This document shows positions 23,363 through 35,498 of a stretch of 64,000 nucleotides of DNA, in pieces. A program made the translations under genes and the position numbers. The stretch covers positions 1,240,001 through 1,304,000 of the forward strand of contig JAHRHY010000004.1 in the NCBI GenBank assembly GCA_019671135.1, given 5' to 3'. Below the pieces are notes generated by a model that saw only the letters and a list, made by a program, of their open reading frames with translations, was not told the DNA's origin and ran no database searches. Positions within the stretch are counted from its first letter, which is position 1. Each line of letters starts with the position of its first letter. Source of the stretch: Linnemannia hyalina. Its lineage: Eukaryota > Mortierellomycota > Mortierellomycetes > Mortierellales > Mortierellaceae.

Positions 23363-24163
23363 TGCTGTGGGAATGTCGTGCTTTGGGTTTGTTGGCTTGG
23401 CTGAAGGGCTAGGGGAGTGGAAGAAAAAAAGCGAGGCGAGTAGCAAAAGGAAAAGAAGAGAAACAGTGAGTGGTCGAACGGGCTAACGTGAATTAGAACA
23501 CTGGAAGCGACATACAAAAAAAAAGTGACTGTTGTGGCACGAGATTGGCGCGTATTCCCTTCCTCACATCACGCGAAAAGTGAGATAGTATTCCAGTGCA
23601 ATTGTTAGAGGGAAAGAGAGAAGTGAAAGGAAAGGGCTTCATTGTCGTCATTTTCATGGATAACTGTGGGACCAGAATGGCCGAATTGGAAAGCAAAGGT
23701 TATCATCAAGGAGAGTGAGGGAGCAATAGAACCGATGGACCAGATAAGGACGACATGATCAAAAAGAGACAAGAAGAACAAAGGCCCGTGGTTACTATGG
23801 GTCAAAAAGGCCGAAGAGGGTTGGAATCATTATCATCGCACCCAGGCACAAACACCCGCATGGGACGCAGTTGTAGCTCACACAGAAAAGTCAAAGGAAT
23901 GACATCGTTTTTGCGCCGCAGAAGAGTCTGACGATCGTTGTACTAAAAGACGGATATCCCATTCACCTACGTATAAAAATGACTACGTGTTTTATCTTTT
24001 CTCTTCTTTTCTTTCTTTAACACAAGCTTACACACACTCACCTTCACACATTCCGCTACAGACTATTATCTCTTCCTATCTACCATCTTTCAATTCGTCT
24101 CATCTTTCTCCAACCAAACACTCATATCCACCTCAACAACTAACCCAAGCAACTGCTTAAAAA
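23363..24163. promoter_or_regulatory. Divergent promoter region, helicase gene / acidic protein gene
   Basis: No gene. A TATA box (TATAAAA at 23972-23978) lies about 186 bp before the plus-strand ATG and is followed by a long CT- and CA-rich leader. No clear TATA was seen for the minus-strand helicase gene. Confidence 0.6.
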
Positions 24164-25024
24164 ATGACTACCCTCTTTGCCCAGAACCCAATCACCCTCC
24201 GCAACCCCTTCTCGTTGCTCGAGTCGGACTTCAACCTTGAGGACCCTTTCTCCACCACCACCACCACCATCTCTGCCATCACCCCATCTAATACCGCCGA
24301 ATCAGACCTGGACCTCTCCACCTGGTCCGTCGTCAATTCTCCTTCTGCAAGTGACGATGAGGACAGCGACAATGACGATAATGACGATGACGAAATCTAT
24401 CATTGGCAAACCTCCAACTCTGACCGCGACAGCGCCGGCAGTCCAGACATCGACGTCCAAGCCCTCGAGCCCCTCCACCTGTCGACCGGCAAGGACGGAT
24501 TCACCAACATCAGCAAGGCCAAGACCGCCCGCAGCATCAACAGTCTCGCAGCCTCCTGTCCTGAACATCGGGGTGCTTGGGTCCTCAAGATGAATAAGAA
24601 GCGTCGTAACAAGTCCCAGGAGCCGCAGCAGCAGCAGCAGCAGGAGTCAACAGAAACAGAAACAGAGACAGCAACCATTTCCACACAGACCCACGAGAAG
24701 AGACGACTGAGCCTCACTAGTACCGACGCCTCGCCTTCCTCCGAGACCCAGACCAAGTACAAATCCACTCGCGTGGAAACCGACGACCTCGACGATACTC
24801 TCTACATGGACATGACGGAGCACGAGCTCTCGAAATCCTCAAAGGCCTCCAAGATCAAGAACAACCGTATCGCAACCTCCCATGAGCGTGAGCTCGCAAA
24901 GGACCTCCGGTGCTTCTCCGAGGAGACCGACAAGGTCGACAAGAAGCTCCTTCGCAGCCATCATTATTGCAAGACAGTTGGCTCCAGGAAGAGCAACAAG
25001 AAGGCCTTCTTCGACGAGCTTTAA
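24164..25024 (+). CDS. Acidic, disordered protein of unknown function (286 aa)
   Basis: A single open exon with no recognised domain. The N-terminus is hydrophobic-aromatic and reads like a short linear region (LRNPFSLLESDFNLEDPF). An acidic tract follows (DDEDSDNDDNDDDE). The middle has a basic patch (KMNKKRRNK), poly-Gln and Thr/Glu repeats (TETETETATIST). The C-terminal 70 residues are charged and probably helical (ELAKDLRCFSEETDKVDKKL) and end in a basic stretch (GSRKSNKKAFFDEL). No signal peptide or membrane segment. Codon use favours C-ending codons, as in the highly used genes of this window, and a TATA box and an AATAAA (25185-25190) flank it, so it is probably expressed. Two basic clusters hint at nuclear location. 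Function unknown. Confidence 0.8.
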   Translation: MTTLFAQNPITLRNPFSLLESDFNLEDPFSTTTTTISAITPSNTAESDLDLSTWSVVNSPSASDDEDSDNDDNDDDEIYHWQTSNSDRDSAGSPDIDVQALEPLHLSTGKDGFTNISKAKTARSINSLAASCPEHRGAWVLKMNKKRRNKSQEPQQQQQQESTETETETATISTQTHEKRRLSLTSTDASPSSETQTKYKSTRVETDDLDDTLYMDMTEHELSKSSKASKIKNNRIATSHERELAKDLRCFSEETDKVDKKLLRSHHYCKTVGSRKSNKKAFFDEL

Positions 25025-25247
25025 GCCTCCTCCTCTCCTTCTGCCTTATCTTGTTTTTTTTTCTTCAACCCCTTTCTCTCATCCCTCGAAAAAAAGTAAT
25101 CCTTTTCACCCTTGCATACCAACATACTATGCTGGCTGGTCAGGTCCCAACATTCCCCCACTGAGAGTACCGAAATAACTCACTAATAAATCAGTTGCTG
25201 GATGGCTCTCTCGATTCATGTCCTTTATTTATCTTGTCCCTCATTGA

Positions 25248-28200
25248 TCAATCCTTGACATTGATGGCCTTCATCTTCATCATTTTCTTCCTATCCTTCT
25301 GTGGTGACCTGTCTTTCTTCTTCTTCCTACCAATCCTATGGCCCTCCTTGCCCTTAGCCTTGCCCAGCAAATTTTGCAACTCGGCCAACTTCTGATACTC
25401 TTCAATGTACTGCGGTCGGGTCAGCCCAATCTGTGCGCGTATCTTGCTCGTACCCGTGCCCGTGCCCTCCGTGCCTGGACCCATGCCTGCGCTGCTTGCA
25501 CTTCGACTGCCATCGTCAATATTACGATCACGACTCTGGGTCCGGACCAGCTCCAGCTCTCCGTAAAAGTACAGCGACGGTGATAATTGAGCTTTGCCTA
25601 GTTGATGTTGATAAATGTAATTTTATCGAACACACACACACACACGGACAAATGGGAGCAGTAAAATAAAATATGAGTAATGATGCAAAAAGTAACAGCA
25701 GGCAAACAATGTCGTCTAAGGTTACACATGTCCTGCACTCTTCTTCTGGGTGGTTACAAAGCAATTCTGCGACTTTGTAATTGTGGACCACAGCATGCAC
25801 ATCATGTCACGTCATGCTTGTTTGTCATTCTTACCGTAACAAGGACTGGGTGCGCTCCAATCTCCAGCTGACAGACAGGTATAAGCCTGCCATGTCTCTG
25901 GACAGCCTGGCGGGACAACACACTTGATGACAACCGTATTTCCAACAGGTGACTCAGGAAGGACGACCGGGTACTTGACAACAACAGGGCATCGCTTGCG
26001 TTTGGAGGCAACATAGGGCACCAGACCCGGTCTTCCAAGTGATTCGAGAGGGATGATTGCCAGTGAAGCAGGCGGTGGTGTTGTCGCTGGCTGAGGACAA
26101 GCTCCTGGTACTACTGATACTGCGGCGATAGGACGGGCCGCAGGCAATTGAAGAGTGGTCAGTGCTGCTACTGGACTGCGGTCTGTCGCTGCCTCGACCT
26201 TGACTGCGCCTGGACCTTGCTCTGCGATCGTTTCAGGAGCTGTGAAAGTTGCTTGGCCGACAGCCTGTGGCGGTTCGACAGCATGCGCTGGATCTGCAGT
26301 ACTAGAGCTTTCGACAGAAATGTCTACGACCGACGGCGCTTGTTCGACTGCTTGTACTGGTTCAAGGACCCGAGAACCTTCAACACCAGCTTCCCAATGG
26401 GAATGTTCGGCTATAGGCGTATTATACGGAGCTTGAGGAATAGCTCTCCTTTGAACCGAACCCGCCTTCTTCTTTTTCGAATGCTTCTTCTTCCCATCCT
26501 TCCCTTTCGTCCTCTTTCTGCTCCACATCGCGGTCATGTCGCTCGTCGAATCCAGGTCCTGATCCAAACTCCACCACATCACGCCCGCAAGATCCAACTC
26601 TGTCACCATCTGCAGCTTCAGATCCAAACTCGGACGATCGTCATACCCGACCCAGTTGTTCTGTCGGTTACCGTACACGAAATAAAACGCCTTGCCGTCA
26701 TTGTCCCACAGAGGTATCACTTTTGGCCGATGTTGCTCGTTTGGAGGATGGATCAGACTTGCGAGCTCGTTGTACGCAATATCCCCACGGGTTTCGATAC
26801 AACTTGTCGGATCGCCTCCATCCCTGAATGTCGCCCTTCCAGGAAGCGAATGCTGGGTATCGGAGAGGATGAATGTTTTTCCATAGAGAGCGAGGCCGAC
26901 GACGATCTTGTTGCGGAGGACGCCGTGGTCGAGGTACATCTCAATTGCGCCTTGGACGCTGTGGCCGCTGTGTTTCTCGGTTGGCATCTGTATCAGTGCT
27001 GTGTGGATGTTCACCACCTTGACTGCGTCATACGCCCCGTACAGGTCTACACGAAGGTAATATTGCGTCAGTGTAGCAACATTCCATGTCATTGTTCTCA
27101 TACCGTATAGCAGCAATTCAGGAACTGAAAGCACAAAGGTACAAAAGTTTACCATAGGCCATGATCATGACAAAGTCTGCATACGCGGCAACCGTCTCCA
27201 TCTCAAACCCCTGAATCCCCTCCTGAAAAGAAGCCCCCGCTAGACTCAACACCAACCCACTCCCCTCTCTATCAAACGCCTCCCTCATCTCCTTGAACAA
27301 CGCCGTGACCAACTCTCGCTCCTTGTACGCCGGATACTCATAATCGATATCCACCCCGTCAAACCCATAGAACTGACAAAACTCGATACAACTCTCAATG
27401 AACATCCTCCGCGAGTCTGGCGACCGAATCATATTTTCGAACCGATGCATTGTTGACGCCTCGCGCTTGTTGTCCGGGTGCGTAAAACTCCACCCACCAA
27501 TCGAGATCATCACTCTCGTTCCGCTCGCCAACTTGAGCCGATTGATCTCAAAGTACAGATCCTCGTCGCTGGCATCAGCAGGATAGAGCTGGTGGAAATC
27601 GTCAAAGTAGACAAACGCAAACATTACATAGTCCAGTGACGACCATGGGATCGACGATGGGAGGTACGGTCGTTGGTGACAATTGTTTCGTCCTTGTCCG
27701 CGGTATTGGGTCCAACCTGGGAAATATGCAATGTTGACAAGGGTGCCATTGGGCGGGAGTTTGTTGCTGGTTGTAGTCGCTGGGATTCGAAATTGTCGAC
27801 CGTCTTGGTTGGGGAACTGCCGCCGCTTGTCCTGGAGATTGAAACCCAGTCGGGATTTCCTGTGGTGATGGTGGTGGTGGGCCTTCGCGCCTGTTGGTTC
27901 GGCCTCAGAGGACGGTGTATCTAGATGGCATCGGCCGAACGCTTCTTGACAGCCGACGAGACAATAGTCGGCATCGTTCCCGCAGTAGCCCCACTGCGAG
28001 CAACAAGGTCTGTTGGAAGGGCACTCGCCCCGTCCCGGTCCACAGGGAACATCCGTCGACATGGAAAATTGCCTGCCACCCTGCCTGCCCTCGTCGTGGT
28101 CATTGCGATCGAGTTGTTGGCGCCTACCCTCCTTCTTCTTTTTGTTGTGATCATTCTTGTCGGCCTTCCGCCTCTTCTCGTTCTTCTCCTTGCCATCGAC

Positions 28201-28500
28201 GCCCTGCTTCTCGTGCTTATTGTCTTTGCGATCCTTCCGTTTGGCACCCTTGCGATTATCCCCATTAACAGACATTTGTTTCTTGTCGTGGTTGTTGTTG
28301 TTATTGTTGGTGTGATGATCCTGGCGCCCACCCGTTTGTCCCTTCCTTCCACCACCACCATGCTTTTCAACCTTCTTCGATCCTCCATCCTTGTCCTCAT
28401 TCCTGGCGCGGGCTTCTCCACCCGCCGACAGCAGCAATAGCAAGAACAACAAAGCTACCACCAAAAAGGCCGTGTAGGCTCTCCTGCGACCGAAAACCAT
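25248..28500 (-). CDS. GH18 chitinase with N-terminal CBM18 chitin-binding module
   Basis: It hydrolyses beta-1,4-GlcNAc chains, probably in the wall or secreted. Exons 28500-27153, 27046-25835 and 25597-25248 give about 969 aa. Residues 1-32 form a signal peptide or signal anchor (three Arg, then FLVVALLFLLLLLSAGG). Residues 33-145 are a very basic Lys/Asn/His/Gly-rich linker. A CBM18 follows at about 153-191 (CGPGRGECPSNRPCCSQWGY, eight Cys), then a His run and the GH18 barrel from about 252. The catalytic motif DGVDIDYEYP (381-390) keeps the acid Glu388; MAYDLYG and GVMWWSLDQD are also present. After the barrel come a Lys-rich patch (KGKDGKKKHSKKKKAG), a Pro/Ala/Glu-rich linker, a Cys-containing segment (CPETWQAYTCLSAGDW) and a Lys-rich tail (KKMMKMKAINVKD). 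The last acceptor (CTAG at 25600-25598) was chosen because it keeps the frame. Confidence 0.9.
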
Positions 28501-28954
28501 GGATCAGAGGGGTGTGTATGAGAGCTGCTGTGCAGTAACGTATTGAAAGGGCGGGGGATGAAAAAATAAATAAATATAAAGAAAGGTAAGAACGAAAAGA
28601 GGATGAGAGAGTTGAGTGTCAATCAATCGATGGATGGGCCTGTCTTTCTATGATTCTGGACTGGGGAGAGAAAGGGGTGTGTAATTGTAATAAATGGTTC
28701 TCTCCCTACTCACCTCCTCCCCTTCACCACCAACATCACTCCTCTTTCTTTATGCGATTTTTACTCCTCAAACTTAACATCAGCCCCTGGTTCAGAAGAG
28801 AAGAGGGAGGAAGAAGTGTTCATAAAGGTACAAAGGGGCACAGGTCACAGGTGAGAGAACATGTATGAATGCGAAGAGTGTGAATTTTATTTTGATGTAG
28901 GTGGGTTTGAATGCAAAGAAGAAAAAAGGATTAGTGTCTAATAAAAAAGTGGGT
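28501..28954. other. Spacer between chitinase and Zn2Cys6 genes
   Basis: Chitinase promoter and 3' end of the upstream co-oriented factor gene. A- and purine-rich, with no additional gene. Confidence 0.55.
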
Positions 28955-30854
28955 CTACGGCAGGTTGTTGTTTCCGTTGCCAGTGTTGCCTATGTTCCCG
29001 TTGTCGCTCATGCCGTAGGGGTTGGCGTACAGGCTAGATCCAGAGTAGCTAGTAGTGTATGTAGGCGCATAGTTGTTGTTGCTGTTGCTGTCCATTCTCT
29101 GGGTATGGGTCTGGAAGGAATAACCCGTGCTTGATCCAGTGTTGGTGTATCCAAAATCCAGAGGTCCTGACATCTGATTCATTGCTGACGACGTAAAGGG
29201 GAGCATATGCGATTGGGTGGGGCTGCTCATCGCTGTCACTGGCTCTGACATGTATCCGACGGGTCCACCTGCCAGGACCGCATGACTCAACGTAGGCGTT
29301 GTTGAGGCAGATGCTGATCCAATCTGGGTGGGTGGGGGTCTGCGCTTATAGGGTCCACGCTTAACACCCTTTTTGCGAACCTTACGAGTCGAGTCGACGC
29401 AGGTGTCAGAGAGGCCGTACTTGATGCAGCGTGTGCAAGGTCTGCCCTCGTCGCACTTCTTGCAGGCCTTCTGGCAGTTTACTATCGAGAATAAGCAATT
29501 GGGCAATGATGAAAACGAGGGAGAGGGGAGGTTAGGGATCCAAAGAGGTGACAAATGTGAACACGTTCCAAAGATTTTTCCTTTTGAAAAATGGCGCTCT
29601 TTTTTTTTTTTTTTTTTTTTTTTGTGCATATGTTGACTAAAAGAGTATTCAATCCTGTTCAGTCACTCTTCTTTTTCCCAGGGTCACTCGCGCCATTCTG
29701 GACAGGGGAATCGAATGAAAAAAACAAAAAATAGTGGAGAAGGGGGTATGTGAAATAGTCCACGTATGGATAGCCGGTACGAAAACAAAAAAACAAAAAA
29801 AAAAGAGGGAGGGAAGGGGCAACGAGAACGAAAGGGATGTGGGCTTGCTTATCACATAATCCAACTTACCACATGCATTTTTGACCTGTCGTCGCTTAGG
29901 CTTTTGTGCGAGGCTGGGGTCAGAAAGCTGCTGATATTCCAGTGTAGGCGAGGTGGGCATCGAGCTGTAGGGCGTTGACTGGTTGGAATGGTAGGGAGTC
30001 GACGCTGCAGAGCTGAATGCAGATCCCAGCAGCTGGTGGTATTGCGCATACTGGGCATCTGTCAATGGAGGGACAAGTGGCGCATACTGGGGCGTTTGCC
30101 GAAGAGGAGCTGGGGGCAAAGTGTTGAACGAGGGGGTGCTTGATCCTGCTTGCTGTTGCGATTGGTGCTGCGACTGGTACGACTGCTGCTGGTGCTGGTG
30201 GGGAGGCGATGCCGGGTAGAAACTCGAGGTCAAGTTGCTTGATGACAAATTCGAGTGTTGGTGTGGCTGTTGCTGCGATTGGTATTGATGTTGGCTGGAG
30301 TGCTGCTGATGCTGGTAGGGGTGCTGATGATAGAGACTGGATCCTCCTTGATTATAGCCGTACTGCAGACCGCTTAACCTCGGCGAGGATGGAGCAGATG
30401 CATGGGCCATGGATGGCGTCGTGGATCCACTGGTATTGCCACCCATCATACCAGAACTCGTGGGGGTTGGGGCAAGCGACGACGAGTTCAGACCACCACC
30501 CGAGGTAGGAGTGGATGATCCACTGTGCATGCTCAACCCCATGAGGTGGCTGTTGAGGCTGTATGGGTTGGGGGGCAGTGCCGAGAATGAGTTCATCGAG
30601 CTGTTGGACGATCCATGGAAATTGCCATAGGTCTGGTGCTGGCTTTGGTTGGAAGGCTGTTGCTGCTGCTGTTGCGAAGAGTAGGACGACATGGATTGGA
30701 AGTGCTGGTGCTGCTGGGGCTGCTGTTGATGATACTGGGGAGTTGAGAGCTGCACAGGTTCTTGTTTCAATTGGGGTTCTTGCTTGACCAAGAGGGACTG
30801 GTCCTGCTGCTGATCCTGCTGCTGCTGTTGTTGGAGGGGGATGTTCATGGCCAT
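28955..30854 (-). CDS. Zn2Cys6 (GAL4-type) transcription factor, Gln-rich
   Basis: Exons 30854-29870 and 29481-28955 give about 503 aa. The zinc cluster sits past the middle of the protein (Cys 328, 331, 338, 344, 347, 355; C-x2-C-x6-C-x5-C-x2-C-x7-C) and is followed by a basic linker RKVRKKGVKRGPYKRR that should contact DNA. The intron (GTAAGT donor, GATAG acceptor, phase 1) falls immediately after the first zinc-ligand Cys, so splicing is needed to build the finger. The N-terminal 300 residues are rich in Gln, His, Ser and Pro (poly-Gln, HQHQ repeats) and look like an activation or condensate-forming region; the C-terminus is Ser/Asn/Gly-rich. No fungal_trans middle homology domain was seen. 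Targets unknown. Confidence 0.88.
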
Positions 30855-32087
30855 TGCTTGTATGACCTACGGCGGGAGCCGATTAAGACCAAGGGTGGTT
30901 GTGCTGTAATGACCATTGATATGAGGAAGAGGAGATGGGAGAGCGAAAAGGATGATTAGAGGCCGTTTTTATCTGCCCGTTGTCGCTGTTTGGAAAATAA
31001 AAGGAGTCAAAAAGTGTGAGGTGGGATGGAGTTTTTATTTTGTTGATTCAACTCCCGCGGGGGAGGAGTGATGTTGGTTGGGGCGGAGAGGATGGAGGAG
31101 AGGGTGGGATGAAAGATGAGACGTACCTTTGCTGAGTAGGCTTGGTTGTTTTACGGCAGAGATGGGTCCGCCGAAGTTGAGGAGTAGATCCAAGGAGGGT
31201 CAAGGATGGGACTAGGACGAGTGGCGTGCTTTCAGAAAGAGATGGTCAAAGTGTGAAGAAGGCGAAGGAGAAAGGAAGAGAGAAAAAAGAGAGGCGGGCT
31301 GAAAGCAGGGTAGTAAATAAGAAAAACGTTTTCTCGTTGAAAAAGTGACTGTCAACTCTACAAACAAAAAAAAAAAACGGCCATCAAGGGACATCGATTA
31401 TGACGATGTGTTTGTCTCTCTTTGTTATTGCCTTTGTCTTTGTCTTTGTCTTTTGGAGCGTGCTCTTCGTCCTCTTTTTTTTCACACAATATTGCCTATT
31501 CGCCCCTGCTCATTTTCCCTTCTTTTCCTTCCATTGCATGCCCCTTTTCCTCGGGTCAATCCCATCCGGTTGACTCATACTCTCCCTCTCTCTCCTTTGG
31601 AGTTGTCGTTAATCAAGAAAATAAAAAAATAAAAATTCTGGTGCAGACAATGTTACACACAGTTCAACCTTCGTCGTGCTGGGGCCACTCTGCGGGCATT
31701 GAAGTCAGTTTTCCACATCAAGCCATAAAATAAAGGCGGGTGTGGGCGGATGGGAACCTACTCTCAACACACGGCGTTAGAAAGAGGGGAGGGGCAATAG
31801 AGGAAAATGAGATTATTTTCTTCTTTATCGAAAAGCTCAACATTAAAAACGCAGGCTTTAGCAGATGTCATGAACAGCCAGACGTCGTCAACGAAAAACG
31901 TAAAGAGGCAAACAACAACTCCATTACATCATTACAAGAGATTTTTTTGTTTTCCGCAGAATTCCGCTTTCTTTTATTGTGATGATGGGAGGGTACACGC
32001 ACCACAGATAAAAAAAACAAGAGAGAAGAAGAAAAACTGGTCGGTAACAACGCTCAAAGAAATAGGTTTTTTGATGTTTTTCGTCAT
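30855..32087. other. Intergenic region, Zn2Cys6 promoter to eL37 3' end
   Basis: No gene recognised. TC-rich around 31410-31620, where the short frames are low complexity. AATAAA on the minus strand at 31978-31973 could serve the eL37 transcript. Confidence 0.5.
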
Positions 32088-33924
32088 TTAAGCAACGACA
32101 GCCTTGACCTGCTTCTTGGCCTGGGTGCCCTCACGGAAACCGTTCTTGAAGCGACGGTTGACATCGGACAAGTGGCGCATGCGGCCGGTACCGGTAGTCT
32201 TTCTGCGGGTGGCCTTCTCGCTCCAGTTGTCTGTTCAAAGTAAACGTATTGCCATAAGAGGAAGGGAAGCAGAAAAGAAAAGCAAAAAATAGGTCAGTAC
32301 TCAATGTATTTCTCTCATTGTATCCTATTCTCCATTTCATAAAGAGAAATCGCTCTCTTCACGCTCTCGTCCAATGACACCCTTGTCGTAGAAATGACAC
32401 TTCATAATCGTCTTTTCTGATCCTGGAGCACAAAAATGAACGAGAAAAAAAAAAGGAAAAGCCAACCAGCTTGTTCGCACTCTTCACGGTTGGTGGCGCA
32501 ATCTTAATCCCGCTGAGAGCACGAACGTTTACAACAATGTTGCGTGTTACAGAGAGACAGCTCGTCATTCTCTCATGCAAGATAAAAGATCGCCAACGCA
32601 AAGACGCAAAAAAGCTCCAACATTGTCCAGTTGTCGCTCTATCCTGCTTGATTTACCACCCATGAGGTTTGGTAGCTGCGCGTTTCACGTCCTTGTCATG
32701 TCGCTGTCCTTCCAATCTTCTTTCGACCTTCCCACCCCAAAATATTGGTCTCCTCTCCTTCAAGGCAAAGCAATCATAGCAATCAAGAGATCCTTACAGG
32801 AGCGGAGCTTAGCAGCGGGGTAACCGCACTGAGCGCAAGTCTTCTTCTGGTTGTGGAAGGAGCGGCGACCACAGCTAAAGGTGATATACAAAGGACAACG
32901 TTCAATGTGTTAGTTTTCAGGGTCCATCAAACTAGAGTTCAATTCCATGGCGACACACAATAGCTGGGCGAAGGTCAATTGTCGCCCTTGGCTCAGGCGA
33001 TTATCGCAAACACATACCGACGGCACAAAGTGTGAGACTTGGTGTGGCGTTTACCAAACGAAGAGGTACCCTTAGTCTATTAACGCAGAAATAGGTCGAC
33101 AAAAAGATAGGTTGTCCGTATGAGTACAAAGTTCTGGTGGGAAAGCGTGTGGTGGGGTTGATGTTGGTGTTCGGAGGGTGCTGACGGTAAAAGATCATTG
33201 CATCCTCTTGTTGAACACTCGCATCCTGGTCTGATGTAAAGGCTGAATCCTGCAGGTAGCCAGTACAGTTGTTTGTCGAGGCTGGAAAGTAGATTTGGCG
33301 GGTGTCTGGTTGAAGAGATCTCTGTTTATCCTGGACAGAGTTTCTCCATCGACATGCAGATCAGATGTCCGTTCTGTACTGATGTTGCGGTGCTGCAGTC
33401 TGTCTGAAGACTATGGTCGATTGGACTCCTGGCTTCGCCTTATGCTGAACAGGAGTACGATGGGTTCTTGTTGAGTTGGTGTTAGGCTGCTCCTGCTGTG
33501 TATGTGATGGTACAGTCCCGAGCAAAGACGACGACCGAAATCCCTTCTCTCCCCCTCCGGCGGCATGATGTTGGGTTCCATCCTGGAATCATCTGAAGGG
33601 AAGGGTGATGGGTGTGCCATGAACGGTGGATATGATTCCGACATGACGATTGATGATAATTCCTGTCCTGTAGCAATTGAGTGTGTCGAGATGGTCGATG
33701 GATGGTAGGTTCGCCCATAGATTGCATGATGGATGCCTGCCATCCTTTTCTCCCCCGACGCTCCGCCTATCTATGATTTCGTTCGTATAATGACCATTTC
33801 TGATTTTCGTTGAGTTGAAAGAGAAGGTGTCACTATTCAATCTTAGTCCCACTAAATTCAACTCTTGGTCACGTGGAATATCTTTTTATCGAGAGGTAAC
33901 CGACTTTCGACCATACCTTACCAT
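32088..33924 (-). CDS. rpl37: 60S ribosomal protein eL37
   Basis: A small zinc-binding protein of the large subunit. Exons 33076-33018, 32874-32798 and 32230-32088 read [60 protein letters not shown] and so on. This matches eL37 end to end, including its zinc cysteines (C-x2-C and C-x2-C). Total 93 aa. The family starts MTKGTSSFG, so the ATG must be on a separate exon. The only ATG followed directly by a good donor is at 33924-33922 (ATG then GTAAGG), implying an 845-nt phase-0 first intron. That first exon is the weak point of the model; the other three are certain. It is followed on the same strand by pno1 and eRF1. Confidence 0.88.
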
Positions 33925-34138
33925 ACCTTTCACTCCTACAAACTGTACCTTCATAACTTCCTCCATACTCTCGTACCTTTGCCCTACAGCCCCACACGAC
34001 CATAGTAGCCATGATATACTAATCGAAGATGCATTGAGTACTCTGTTTTGTTTTTTTAATGAAAATGCTGCTGGGAATGATAACTGGGATTAATGACGGA
34101 TATGCTACAAAGGTCTCTCGAACGTCTTGCTCGTTCGT

Positions 34139-35498
34139 CTAGAATCTCTCCTTCATACGAGCAGCCTTGGTGCGCAACGTCGAGTAGACCTTTCCTGGTG
34201 GGGAACCGAGAATGAGCGAGACAATGGCATCTCTGGCAGTCTTGATGTTCTGGAATGATCCGAGGATATGAATACGGCTAATACCAATCAGACACCAACA
34301 AGGAAAAAAAAGAGCGAGGTGTTAGCAAAGCGTCAACACAAAGATGATTTTTGGGTGCAGTGCAATGTGAGAGCCAGATATCTAGGTCAGTCATGAACAT
34401 ACGTTTCTGCGAGGACGATTCTGGTTTTGCTGGCGTTCTCGATGGTGAATTTCGTCTTTCCGTCCTTTCCGGCAATACGACCAATGGCACGCGACAAGTG
34501 ATCGCCGTTCAGGGTCTTCACATCCTTGATCTCGAAGGAGTCCAGGTACAAGTCATCCAGACGAAGCAATGCAGTGGCGTCCTATGTGAGTTAGAGAGTG
34601 GAGAGGAGGAGAAAGGATATCTGTCAGCTGGGGCATTTGAGGGGCGCCATGACTTTAAAGAAACGACAGAGAATAACGCCGTTGGGCACTGTCCTGACTT
34701 GACTTACGTCCAGATCGAATCCCAAAGCAAAGGCCTTGATGAAATCAGCTCCCTTCTGCAATGCTCCAGTGTCGTCAGTGTGCTTTGAAGTCTATGGAAG
34801 AGAAAGAGGAGAGGAGAGGACGGTTAGAGATGTGACAGGGCGGAAGGCATTTCTCCGAGAAACAAAGCATTCGCCCAGGGTCTTTCCACGAGGAAGCTCA
34901 CAAGTAACCCCTTGGACAAAAAGACTCTTTCCGTTAACTTGATTAGCACTTACTCTGATCTCTACAGACTTGCTCTTGACGTTCATACGGACTTGGAGCT
35001 TGAGGTGATCCACGAGAGGAGAGTAAATCTTCATCCACTCATTTTTGAGAGGGGTCATTCTGTGAGGGGGGATCGGGATTTTACGCTGCTGAATTGAGGA
35101 CTTGGACTGTTTGAATATTGAAGAAGTAGTGAGAAAAAAGTACATTGTGTTTTAGTGGCGAGTGTCTGGTAGTCCAGGGCAAGGGGTGTCAAAGATAGTC
35201 TGTCGGTATTTGGTTGGTTGTTTGCCGAATTGAGTATTCCGCAGGTTCTCTCCATCACTCCGTCTATGGGCTCGAAGGGACTTACAGTCATCTCGTTGGC
35301 CTTCAGAGCAGCGTACTTGGGCTTCTCCACTCCGGTATCCATGTCCATATCCTCGCTCTCGGCAGCAGCTCCAGCAGCGTTTCCGTGCTGTGGCAAGTTG
35401 TCGGCTGAGATGAGCACATCGTCTTCGTCCTCCTCAATGTCGTTGATGGTGGGTTTCTGGACGGGCTTGGGGCCCTTGTAGGATGCCAGCGAAGACAT
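34139..35498 (-). CDS. pno1: Pre-rRNA-processing KH protein Pno1/Dim2
   Basis: Needed for 18S rRNA maturation in the pre-40S particle, where it binds the 3' cleavage site D with Nob1 and Dim1. Exons 35498-35286, 35106-34954, 34791-34708, 34581-34403 and 34277-34139 give 255 aa, the usual length. After an acidic, disordered N-terminus come the family signatures [74 protein letters not shown] (the KH core), [20 protein letters not shown] and [10 protein letters not shown]. All introns are GT-AG with matching phases. Confidence 0.95.

Noticed and set aside
33925..34138. Short protein upstream of eL37
   Set aside because: Small open frames here have no codon bias or family resemblance; treated as promoter and 5' leader.
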